From assembly GCA_015478945.1 (NCBI GenBank), contig JABUQX010125963.1, forward strand, positions 1 through 37,500: DNA of 37,500 bases, in the 5' to 3' direction. The translations under genes and the position numbers were made by a program. The DNA comes from Trachelipus rathkii. Its lineage: Eukaryota > Arthropoda > Malacostraca > Isopoda > Trachelipodidae. The notes under the pieces are model-generated. The model saw only the letters and a list, made by a program, of their open reading frames with translations, was not told the origin of the DNA and searched no databases. Below are positions 25,471 through 35,455 of this stretch, piece by piece. Each line of letters begins with the position of its first letter. The stretch's first letter is position 1.

Positions 25471-26095
25471 ATTCTTCATAATAATAATGAATATAATAAT
25501 ATAATAATAAAATAATAATAATAATATATAATAATAATATAATATAATAATAATAATAAGAGATATAATATATTTCGTGAGAAATATATAGATAATTATA
25601 ATAATAATAAATAATAACATAAAAGTAATAATAATAATATAATAATAATTAAATAATAATATAATAATAATAGTTTTAAGAAAATTAAATGGAAAATTAG
25701 AAGAAAATTTTTCGTGAAATTGGAAAGGCTAAAAAGTAAACTTATATTAACAAAAATTGATAATATATATAATATATATATAAAATAATATATATTATTA
25801 TAAATAATATATATAAAGTCACTATAAATATATCATATAATAATAAATTAATATAATAATATAATATTAAAAATAACTATAATAATAATAATAAATATTA
25901 TAATAATAATATATATTATAAATTAATATAAATAATTAATATATATATAATAATAATATAATATAATAATATATTAAAATTAAATATATTTTAAATATAT
26001 TAATATAATATTAAATAATAAATATTATAAAATAAAATAAATAATATGAAAAATAAATAAATTAAATAATTAATATAATATAATTAATAATATAT
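25471..26095. repeat. AAT/TA-rich low-complexity tract
   Basis: The plus strand is AAT-rich and contains the second copy of the ~90-bp direct repeat at about 25669-25760. Irregular TA-rich sequence follows to 26095. Confidence 0.65.
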
Positions 26096-29000
26096 GACAG
26101 TTTGAAGTTTGGGATAAATATTAGTAATAAAAGATATGATCGAGCAATATATTGTTGTTATATTTTTACTTGAAAAGTTTTATAAGATTAAGCTTGTCCC
26201 ATGGCAAATGGAGGGAATGAGACATTTTGGATAAAGCATAAAGAGTTTTGCAATCACATTAAAGTAAAAATTCGCAAAGCCATTTAAAGGTTTTTCCCGG
26301 GGGGGGGGGGAACTATTTATTATATTTATAATTATAATAGGGGGTGGGTATTAGCTTAAAAAATCGAATCGTGCACTGGCAAAATATAAACATATTGTTT
26401 TTTGCAACGATAGACATTTTATCACAATATTTAAAATATAGACTCACTTATTAAAAATATAATATAAATAAAAACAAACTAAAATTAAAGTAAAGGAAAA
26501 TTAAAATAGAATGTAAAAAAGAATAAAAGTTAAAGAAACTATATGAAAATAAAATTAGTATAAATATTTTCAATAACAAAACTCTTAATATTAACAATAT
26601 AAAAAAAGCATTATTATTGACAATCTTTATTGTAACCATATATTTTATTCTTAACATAATTTAATGTATTATTATTTAAAACCATATAATAACTACATGT
26701 ACTATTTCACCATAAGATTAATAATAATATATAATATAAATAAAATTTATATGTATATATAAAATAAAAGGCATTCAAGTAAAATGATAGGTACTCGACT
26801 CTCTTCGACATATACGATCTACCACATTCACGTCATCATATTGGATATACAATCCTCGTACCATCCAAACTCACTAATACCACATAATACCCTAAATTGC
26901 CTTTATTCCGTTTATCAATATAATTCACTGTGAACCTATTTTATATAGAAAAAATACAGGAATATGCAAAAATCCTGTAGTAATTTGTCACGATATTTTA
27001 GTAAATTGAAAGTAGAAAACTTATATTTATATTACTCAGAATTTAAATGCACACTGTATATTGTTGTTTAAGAGAGTTCTATAATTATGGAATATGAATT
27101 AGCATTGAGTAATATATGATTACTATAATGATATTATAAGAGATATTATAATAAAAAAAGTTTGAAAGATGTCTCTCATTCAATGTAAAAAAACTAAGAT
27201 TAATAATAATTAACATTTATTTATTATAAAAATAATTATATATATTAACTAAATAGACACTAAAAAAAAATCATAATTCTTTAAAAAAATATGTAGTAAA
27301 AAATCAGTAACCTGAAGAAAAGTAATAAACTTTTAATATTTAAGTAATTAATTAATATGGAATAAAATAAGTATCTGATTAATAATTCAGCAACGATATC
27401 ATATATATTATATATATAATAACAATTTTGAACTATATAAGGTAATGAAATAATAGTATGTATAAAATAATAATCAGTTTTCAAGGATATTTATTTCATA
27501 TAAATACACTTTTATGATATACATAATTATGCCTCTATCTTGTTTTCTAAATATGAAATAATAGAAATATCAATATAAATATAGATAAATATTATATAAA
27601 AGTTGAATAGTACAAGAAATATAAATAAAAATCGCTAAAGCGGTATAATTTTAGTTAGGAAAATGTTCAACTATACTACAAAAGCTACAATCCAGTAAGT
27701 AAAAATATGTGGTAGAGAAAACTGCGTTCTGAAAATTACAAAAAGAGAGATTTTTTAGCCTGTATTTCCAGATGTTCGCGTCTTTCGGAGAAAATACTAG
27801 AGATAGTATATTTCTTGTTAACATGTCTGGTTAAAATCAACTGAGAATCTTAAATACAGAAATGGTTTTAGAAAGGTTTTATTTTAATTTTTATTTATTT
27901 TTTATAAAGTTATAACAGTTCTAAGATAGCATAATAGGTAGGGCACTCTCTACTCATCTCTATTCTCCTCTACCTTCATCTATCTCTCTTCATTGATCTA
28001 CTTCTCTCTTCTATCCTATCTCATCTAATTACATATCTTACTGTCTATTATTCACCTCCTATCTCTTCATCTCTATATTTTCTTAACTATAATTAAGAGA
28101 TTAAAACCCGTGTGCTAAAATTATTAATTAATAAATAGTTTTTAAGCATAGAATGGATTCTGCCAAATTTTTAATCATTAACATAGATAATAATCCTACT
28201 CATGTATATTAAATCCCTTGTATCTCATTTTATTAATTTTAAATTGGAAAATATTCTTTGCAATTGGCAATTTATATTAATTCAGTATTGAAATTTGTGA
28301 AGAAAATCTGAACCCTACGTACAACTTGTCCAAAGAATAAGAATTGATTCTTCTAATTCTTCTCTTATCGAGGCCTTTTTTATCGAGTCCCTTTATATTT
28401 ATATTTTTCTGGAAATCAGAGTCAGAGTTGGTATTTTAATGACTTCTACTAGGCTATTACTAAGCCCTAACATTAGCAGAGACTCCACAGCCCTGATGAA
28501 GATGAAGATAGAAGATATCTACATAATTATTTGAGATTTGTTGAGATATAGTGTTGTTCATATCAATCCTTGAAGAATTACAAATAATTAATTGTACCAG
28601 AGCTGGGCAAAATTAGAAAAACAAATTATAATTCAATATGAATTTTAGTAAAAGCAAAGTAATGATCGATAAACACATCTTCCAAGAAAGTTCGTGGACA
28701 AAGAAAACACTAAAGATATTAATGACTGAGAAAGGTTTGTGTATGGTACGTTTCAATATGATGATGTAGTTGTGTGGAAGATTAAACTTAGTAAATGTAT
28801 TATGGAATTAAGTTATACAAGAAAGATATGGAGTCATTTGCTTCAAGGCCATCAATAGTAGTGTTAGTTATTTGCGTTTTCGAATTTTTTTTTTTTTTTA
28901 TGTAATGTTGTGTCATCTGAGTTACAAGTAGATAGGTGATGTAATGATAAAATGAAGTTCATTAATGGCATGTAGAAAGAGTAATGGAAAAAACAGAAAA

Positions 29001-29658
29001 TTGTGGAATACATGTTAATAGATATTTAAACACTGAAGAGCAACCTGAATCCTAATTTATATATTTTTATTATTCAACCGATCTATAGGAAATTTTCAGA
29101 GCTTGCCTAAATTGAACAAGATTCACATTTTTTTTATTTTATTTATTTATTTACTTTGTATAATTAATTTTAAAATATTTAAATTTTTCCCGTCAACAGC
29201 GGCAAAATTGTTGGGTATACAAAATTTTTTTTTAAATAAGTTAAAAAAAAAAAGAAGAAATATTATATACATTTTCCCGTTCCATAAAACTCACTACCCC
29301 CATTTTCATGGATGAGGAAATCGCATTTGTCTTCCATCAATTCATATATCTGGGCTACTCCCATCAATTTGTTTCTTAGCAGTATCATAAGGCAAAAACT
29401 CTCTTAGGGTAACGTCATCGTTGTCCCCAAGGGTGCATATATTGCAAATTTGCGTTTTACCCTATCAATATTATTTTCACATTCCCAGATACATTAATAA
29501 GCACACGAATATGTAATAACACAACTAGCATAAAAAAAAATCAGGATGGGTTTATAACATCCCATGCGTTGCTGTATAGATTCATATATCTGAGAACCCC
29601 TTAAAAGTTTTCAGCTCCGTATGGAACAACATAAAGCAGGAATCAGAAGATGTATCTA
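26096..29658. other. AT-rich non-coding stretch
   Basis: I see no gene. Local features are a G-run of 12 at 26299-26310, a C/T-rich tract of the form TCTCTAC/CATCTC at about 27940-28085, a T-run near 28888-28900, and several short AT-rich frames (26451-26657, 27281-27484, 29103-29315) composed of Ile/Phe/Lys/Tyr without domains. The similar blocks ATTCATATATCTGGG (near 29340) and ATTCATATATCTGAG (near 29581) may be remnants of one dispersed element. Confidence 0.5.
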
Positions 29659-29659
29659 T

Positions 29660-30118
29660 AGCTGCGTTTCCCGAAGCCCGACTGCAGCCCGGGTGGGCAC
29701 ACAGGTGCATATGTATCGTTTCCCGAGCCCGTTTGCGCACTTCTACGTCACGTAAACGTCACAGTCAGGCGCCCTTTGTTAAATCCTCGATTTCGGGAAT
29801 TAATAAACGGGTGGGCTGCGGAAGGATACTTTGCTTACAAACAAATTTCTTTACAAAACATGTTTCGGAAATGGCTTGCCAAAAGTTTTTTAATATTTTA
29901 GTTAACTTTTATATTAAGGATACTAATATATCGGACTTCATGTAAATAGATGCGATATAAGTATAAGAGTATTCGTTTACAACGTCATTATCCGATGGGC
30001 GTGCTCTAATGCTCCAGGCACTCAAATTCTGTTCTCTGCTGATTAATGTAATTTTTTCACCCGAAGCGTTTCGAGTCGATTTTGCACACCGGCTGCACTC
30101 GCTTCGGGAAATGCAGCT
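29660..30118. mobile_element. Non-autonomous DNA transposon (MITE-like), ~459 bp with ~40-bp TIRs
   Basis: The left end starts AGCTGCGTTTCCCGAAGC, then TGCAGCC and GGTG. The right end, reverse-complemented from 30118, starts AGCTGCATTTCCCGAAGC, then TGCAGCC and GGTGTGCA. These are imperfect terminal inverted repeats of about 40 bp. The left side has a further internal CGTTTCCCGAGC motif at about 29718. The interior (frames 29733-29945 plus and 30157-29909 minus) shows no transposase. The flanks are TAT on the left and TAA on the right, so a TA-type target duplication is possible but not clean. The superfamily is not assigned. The element lies about 690 bp upstream of the first FPPS-like exon. 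Confidence 0.75.
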
Positions 30119-30584
30119 TAAACCAACGCCATTTTCCAACATGTCACCCGGCAACACATAATGTAGAATTTATTTTTGTTTCTATATCAATAAACCTCAA
30201 TCGGATTGTTGAATTATTTTTTTGAAAATTTTGCACAAACTTTCAATATCTATACAGTTTTTTTTTTAAATGATAACATGACCAATACCTATTTAAAATC
30301 TGCTTTTCAAATAAAATATATTACATCTGGCAGGTTGACAACTGCTAATTAGAGTATCTGCCTATGTATACTATCTATTGAGTACCTTCACTCGTAAAGT
30401 AGGAATGAGTTTTATTTTTATTTCCATTTCATCCTTGACAAGGAAACGGCGAATTTGGCTTCGAAACGTATCCGTTTTTTAATATTTCTATAATATTTTC
30501 ATGTTTCATTTTTTAACAAATTTGTAAGGTTCATTCATTCATCGTTTTACTTTTTAGTGTTTTAATTTAGTGTTTTAAAAACTG
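30119..30584. other. Unannotated sequence upstream of the FPPS-like exons
   Basis: This is AT-rich and probably intronic if the upstream exons of the FPPS-like gene lie further left. I found no additional exon here. Confidence 0.4.
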
Positions 30585-30804
<220 letters not shown>

Positions 30805-30805
30805 G

Positions 30806-30946
30806 GTAATTAAATATAATGTGGATGGAAATTTTTATCGTGGCACGAGTTTTTAATATCTAACAGTTGGAAGCCTTCGCCGAAGGATGCTTTCACCCCT
30901 GGAAATGAAAAGAAAAGCCTTCATTCTTGGATGGATCTTGGAAGTG
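30806..30946 (+). CDS. Fpps: Farnesyl-diphosphate-synthase-like protein, exon A (partial gene)
   Basis: This is an internal exon of a trans-prenyltransferase of the FPPS family, cytosolic enzymes that join isopentenyl diphosphate (IPP) to an allylic diphosphate. It opens [15 protein letters not shown], matching the YNVPGGKxNRG segment of FPPS (helix A/B, IPP-binding Lys and Arg). It later reads [17 protein letters not shown] and [10 protein letters not shown], matching the ...AxxLGWCVEL region just before the first Asp-rich motif. The exon is bounded by ATTAG upstream and by the donor GTAAGG at 30947, both in phase 0. Its length of 141 nt equals 47 codons, but the frame needs one missing T near 30851 and one extra A near 30914, both in homopolymers. 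The Lys of GKxNRG is Asn here. The next exon is 31365-31564. Earlier exons were not found. Confidence 0.82.
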
Positions 30947-31081
30947 GTAAGGAAAATACCCAAAAATACTGATAATTAATACACAGGGGTACTAGTAATT
31001 TCGGTTAATTGGACTTGCCAATCGGAATATTCTGTAAATAATAAAATTCACCCTATTTTATAATCATTTCTGCCAATGAAG

Positions 31082-31148
<67 letters not shown>

Positions 31149-31176
31149 TATATATATATATATATATATATGATAG

Positions 31177-31235
<59 letters not shown>

Positions 31236-31364
31236 ATGAGTTTGGTAACTCCGGCTTATCCATTATGCTCTGCTCTTCAAATTTTTTAAAGAATATTTTA
31301 TGCTATAAGAGTATTTTATCCATTTAAATAATGATTATTTATGGACTTTCTTTACTTTTTTCAG
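30947..31364 (+). other. Intron between the FPPS-like exons, carrying (CT)n and (TA)n
   Basis: The intron begins GTAAGG and ends TTACTTTTTTCAG, giving 418 bp. It contains (CT)n at 31085-31116 joined to interrupted (TA)n at 31117-31232, so it should vary in length between individuals. Confidence 0.8.
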
Positions 31365-31564
31365 TTTCAAGGTCAATATATGATAATTGATGACATTATT
31401 GATGAAGGTACAGTACGAGATGGAAAGAAATGTTTGGTATTTAAATGATGTGTTGGAACGCCATTTATCATTCAAATTTTTTAAGAGCTGGAGCATTTAA
31501 ACTCTTATCAAATCACTTCAAAGAGGAAAAATATTATGTTGACATGTTAGAATTATTCCATGAC
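31365..31564 (+). CDS. Fpps: Farnesyl-diphosphate-synthase-like protein, exon B (first Asp-rich motif)
   Basis: The exon lies between a strong acceptor (TTTTTTCAG) and a consensus donor (GTAAGT at 31565), with phase 0 at both ends. It opens FQGQYMIIDDIIDEGTVRDG then KKC, aligning to (L/V)QAFFLVxDDIMDxSxTRRGxxCWY. The DDIID is the DDxxD metal-binding motif. The exon ends (31481-31564) LLSNHFKEEKYYVDMLELFH, aligning to LLKxYFxxxPYYxNLIELFx. Family alignment predicts 67 codons (201 nt) and 200 are present. One extra T near 31433, one missing base near 31450 and one missing T near 31480 restore a continuous reading, so errors in the sequence are as likely as a pseudogene. The second Arg of TRRG is Asp (RDG), and the two aromatic residues before DDxxD are Gln-Tyr. 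The second Asp-rich motif and C-terminus are not in this window. Confidence 0.88.
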
Positions 31565-31644
31565 GTAAGTATAAATTCCTATTTTTAAAGTTTCCTCAAT
31601 ATAGTGTAAATTTGTAAACTTCAATAGAACATGACCCGATTATA

Positions 31645-31669
31645 TATAGTAGGAGAGAGTATATATATA

Positions 31670-31725
<56 letters not shown>

Positions 31726-31805
31726 GAATATATATATACAGTTATAAGAAAGCGTTGCTATATATATATATATAGTATATATATATATATATATATATAT
31801 ATACT
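31645..31805. repeat. (TA)n microsatellite
   Basis: Two TA tracts (about 31660-31737 and 31758-31801) are separated by a short unique stretch, GTTATAAGAAAGCGTTGC. They probably lie in the intron after exon B. Confidence 0.85.
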
Positions 31806-31814
31806 AAGGTTTGA

Positions 31815-32097
31815 TTGCGATAATTGGTTTAAAACTACAACTTTTGGTTTAAAACTAAAATAAAAAAACTACAGAGAAAAGGAATACATACGTTGGAATC
31901 CTGGTAACATTTTGGTGCGAAAATGTAAAAAAAAAAATTCAAAAAAATCATATCTCAAAAACTACAATAGCTACAAAGTGAAAAGGAATACATTTTTGGA
32001 ATCCTTGTAAAATTTTAGTTAGAAAATGTAAAAAGAAAATAAATACAAATAAATAGAAAGTACAAATATTTCTTGTTTTTTAAGAGCAGGGGACATA

Positions 32098-32152
<55 letters not shown>

Positions 32153-32858
32153 ATATATATATATTAGTATATATATATATATATATATATAGATATATAT
32201 ATATGTTATATATATATATATATATATAGATAGTACATATATATATATATATATAATATATATAATGGGTTATAAGGTTATAGTAAGTTTGCCTTATGTT
32301 AGTATTTAAATGTAGGGGGCTGAGCCTGATCGTAAAACACAGGGGGCGACGTTTTCTCCATACCCCGTAGGGGAGGGGTTGAGGAAACCCCGGCGACACC
32401 CAAATACCAAAGAGAGTAAGGAGACCCTCCCCGGAGGGGGGTAGAACGTCAGCCCTGCATCTCGTGTTCCCCGAAGGCCGCACCCTGACTCTGCCATCGA
32501 AAGTGTGGTATACCCTTGGGGTATTCTTTTACAAAGAAAATTTAATAGAAAGTCTATTTATTTAACGACTAACCAATAAAAGGTCTCTAAAATAGGCTCT
32601 AATCATATTTACTATAATTATTAACAAAAACCTTTATTATTATTTTTTTTACATTTTCCCCTGTAAAATTTTACCAGGAGTCCAAAAATGTATTCCTTTT
32701 CGTAGCTATTGTAGTTTTTGATAAAGTTCTTTCTTTATTTTTTTTTTTATTTTTTTTATTTCTTTTATCTTCCGTACTAAATACAGTCAATGTATTCCTT
32801 TTTCCTGTATCTATTGTAGTTTTTGAGATGAGTTGTAGTTTTAAACCAATTATTACCA
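31815..32858. mobile_element. Foldback element 1 (long inverted arms with a G/C-rich core)
   Basis: The tips are perfect inverted repeats: AATTGGTTTAAAACTACAAC at 31822-31841 and its reverse complement at 32832-32851. Each arm of about 270-300 bp holds two tandem sub-repeats of about 80 bp built from CTCAAAAACTACAATAGCTA, AAAAGGAATACATTTTTGGA, ATCCTTGTAAAATTTT and GAAAATGTAAA. Between the arms lie a (TA)n tract (32099-32263) and a G/C-rich core (about 32310-32520) with ACACAGGGGGCGACGTT and CCCTCCCCGGAGGGGG. A member of the same family lies at 33026-33845 in the same orientation. No transposase was found. The minus-strand frames across the core (such as 32483-32151) are not believable genes. 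Confidence 0.78.
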
Positions 32859-32865
32859 CCTATAT

Positions 32866-32925
32866 AGGATATATATATATAGCATAGAGAAAGAAAGAAA
32901 GATATATAGAGAGAATATAAAGAGA

Positions 32926-32990
<65 letters not shown>

Positions 32991-33022
32991 TATATATATA
33001 TATATATATAAGTTATATATAT
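32866..33022. repeat. (TA)n with GA-rich interruption
   Basis: A TA tract is interrupted by AGAAAGAAAGAAAGA and GAGAG segments at about 32885-32927. It separates the two foldback elements. Confidence 0.85.
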
Positions 33023-33025
33023 AGG

Positions 33026-33694
33026 CTCAGCCTCTAGAAGAGCCACAATCCATAACTCAAAAACTCAACAGCTACCGGGAAAAAGGAATACATTGCTGGA
33101 ATCCTGGGAAAATTTTTTACGGAGGAAACTGTAAAAAAAAAAAAAAAAAAAAAAACATATCTGAAAAGTCCACACAGTAATTGCAGTAAAAAGGAACACA
33201 TTTTTGGAATCCTTGTAAAAATGTTAGAAAATGTAAACTAGGATAATACTAAAACAAAAAAATAAACATAAAAATTGGCTATTTTTTGTGGATGCTATAG
33301 TATATATATATATTATTTGTAAAGGTATTATACTGCAATTAAGGGGGTTGATTTAAGAACACAGGGGGACGTTATCCATACCCCGTAAGAGGGGCGGAGG
33401 AACCCCCATGACACCCAAATACCAAAGAGTTGGGGTTCCGGGAGACCCTCCCCGGAGGGGGTGGAATTAGTCAACCCCGTAGTTCCCGGAAGGCCGAGAG
33501 ACCCCTGACTCTTTCCTAATAGTAAGCAAAATTTAATAGAAAGTATATTTATTTTAACGAGTAACCAATAAAGGTCTCTAGGCCTTCTAATCATATTACC
33601 ATAATTATTATTACCAATAATTTATTTTTTTACATTTTCCTATCCAACATTTTACGATGATTCCAAAAATGTATTCTTTCGCTGTAGTTATTGT

Positions 33695-33746
<52 letters not shown>

Positions 33747-33845
33747 TTCTCCGCACTAAATTGAACCAACATTCCAGCAATGTATTCCTTTTCCCGCTAT
33801 CTAGTTTTTGAGATATGGATTGTGGCTCTTCTAGAGGCTGCCGAC
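33026..33845. mobile_element. Foldback element 2 (same family as element 1)
   Basis: The left tip CAGCCTCTAGAAGAGCCACA (from about 33028) is matched by its reverse complement ending at about 33840. The arms contain the same ~80-bp sub-repeats as element 1, including an A-run on the left (33134-33156) opposite a T-run on the right (about 33700-33743). A short TA tract (33300-33312) and the G/C-rich core (33335-33520: CACAGGGGGACGTT, CCCTCCCCGGAGGGGG) occupy the same positions as in element 1. The 20-30 bp tips differ from those of element 1 although each element's own two arms agree. Confidence 0.78.
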
Positions 33846-33846
33846 C

Positions 33847-33903
33847 ATATATATATATATATATATATATCTATATATATATATATATACAAATGTGTAT
33901 ATT

Positions 33904-33972
<69 letters not shown>

Positions 33973-34065
33973 AAGAGAGGGAGGGAGAGAGAGAGAATAT
34001 AGAGAGTGTGGGAGGGATCCTAAAAAAATTTATCGTGCCTCTGATATATATATATATAAGAAAGA

Positions 34066-34153
<88 letters not shown>
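33847..34153. repeat. (TA)n and (GA)n microsatellite cluster
   Basis: TA tracts lie at 33847-33870, 33879-33890 and 33905-33965. A GA-rich segment follows at 33966-34010, and TA tracts resume at 34043-34058 and 34069-34152. Confidence 0.85.
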
Positions 34154-34156
<3 letters not shown>

Positions 34157-34822
34157 ATGTTTCCGTGGGGAGGCCGCTAGCCCTCACTGACGAGACCTCT
34201 GCCAGCCTCCGGAAGAAACGACACTTTATAGTGGACAACGCTCACTCTCTTCAACATCGTCTAGTCTTCAGCTAATGAAGGTGGTTATTCAAGACCCCCA
34301 TCCCAAATTCCCCAAATTGGTGACCACCAGTGACCAGTGCCACTGGAGTGGCACTACGAACACCAGCAAGCAATCATGAACATCCATCAAAATGTGATTA
34401 CAAACACCCATCTAATCATGTTTCTTTTCTACTGGGCGCTACTCACTGGTCATCCCAGCCGCCTGTACCAAAAGCTCTCATTGCAGGTGCGGACCTGCAC
34501 GTGGAGTGCAGAGTGGTCGAAGCCTTCTCAGTGACCTCAATGTGTGTGCACACCTGGTTCTCACCTGACAGCTACTCGCTCTACTAACCGACGTCCTTCC
34601 AGGTCCGGAGAGCGAAGTGTGCTCGCGGCATTGTCACTGGGGAGAGCTAACAGGTGGGCGTCTGGGGCAGGAGGCTGCCAGCTCCCACTCGGACGACTCC
34701 CAGCAGCCTCCGGGAAGAAACGCCACCTTATCGTGACAACGCTCACTCTCATCTCTCTTCAACATCTAAAAATATCCCTCTATTGAAGGTGGTTATTCAA
34801 AACCCTCACCTAACCCCTTCAA
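34154..34822 (+). mobile_element. TRIM-like miniature LTR retroelement (two ~165-bp direct repeats)
   Basis: The block about 34154-34317 recurs in direct orientation at about 34640-34821. Shared segments are GCCTCCGGAAGAAACG, ACAACGCTCACTCTC, CTTCAACATC and GAAGGTGGTTATTCAA. Immediately after the first repeat, TTGGTGACCACC (from 34317) resembles the TGGTGACC primer-binding start seen in several animal Ty3/gypsy elements. The internal part is only about 320 bp and encodes no recognisable gag or pol. The frames at 34330-34587 and 34544-34786 overlap the repeats and lack domains. Short LTRs with a tiny non-coding interior fit a TRIM or an internally deleted element. It sits between (TA)n tracts, so target-site duplications cannot be read. 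Confidence 0.65.
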
Positions 34823-34935
34823 TATATATAAGAGAAGATATATATATATAGCAGAAAGATATATATATATATATATATATAGTATATAGATAGTAAGATA
34901 TATATAAGTAGTATATGAGCAGAAAAATATATAGT

Positions 34936-34974
<39 letters not shown>

Positions 34975-34975
34975 C
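34823..34975. repeat. (TA)n-rich tract
   Basis: Interrupted TA repeats directly follow the second LTR-like repeat and contain short AGAAGA, GCAGAAAGA and GAGCAGAAAA spacers. Confidence 0.85.
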
Positions 34976-35347
34976 CTTATGGTGAGATAGGCCAGAGACC
35001 AACTTGAAGCCACCTCAAAGTTGGGCATTTAAGATAAAGCGGATAAGAAGCCAGACAAGAAGTCGCCAGTAAAAAGTTATATTTTAATGCTTAAATAATA
35101 AAATAATAGTGTGGGTTAATCAAGAGAATATATATAACTTATAATTCTTTATTAGAATAAATGATACGGCTTGGGCAAAGGAGCTGTGTTCCAGGCTTCC
35201 TTCTTATCCGTCACACCTAGTTATCTCTCTCTTTAGAAGAGGTTGTGTCCAATTAGAGCGTTTCCCAGAAAAAGATCTCACAATGTCCGTTGTAACAGAA
35301 AGCAATAGTTTGTAAGAAGAGTCATGTAAGAAGAGAATGAAAGAAAG

Positions 35348-35351
<4 letters not shown>
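34976..35351. other. Unclassified sequence
   Basis: This is about 375 bp of mixed composition with no open frame of note and no repeat partner recognised within the window. It could be part of an LTR or intronic sequence. Confidence 0.4.
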
Positions 35352-35431
<80 letters not shown>

Positions 35432-35455
35432 CCTTTCTCTCTCGCTCTCTCTCTT
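35352..35455. repeat. (GA)~38 followed by a (CT)n tract
   Basis: Nearly pure GA runs to 35428, then CTTCC and a CT-rich run (35434-35455). The purine and pyrimidine halves are mutually complementary and can pair as a hairpin. Confidence 0.9.

Noticed and set aside
28640..28760. Peptide MNFSKSKVMI resembling the segment after the YADD box of a reverse transcriptase
   Set aside because: No YADD box upstream and no convincing LINE continuation downstream in any frame, so it may be chance.
32151..33594. Two minus-strand frames sharing a GEGL...FGIWVS...YGVW peptide
   Set aside because: The similarity comes from the shared non-coding core of the two foldback elements. The frames run into (TA)n or A/T-rich arms, and neither has a recognisable domain.
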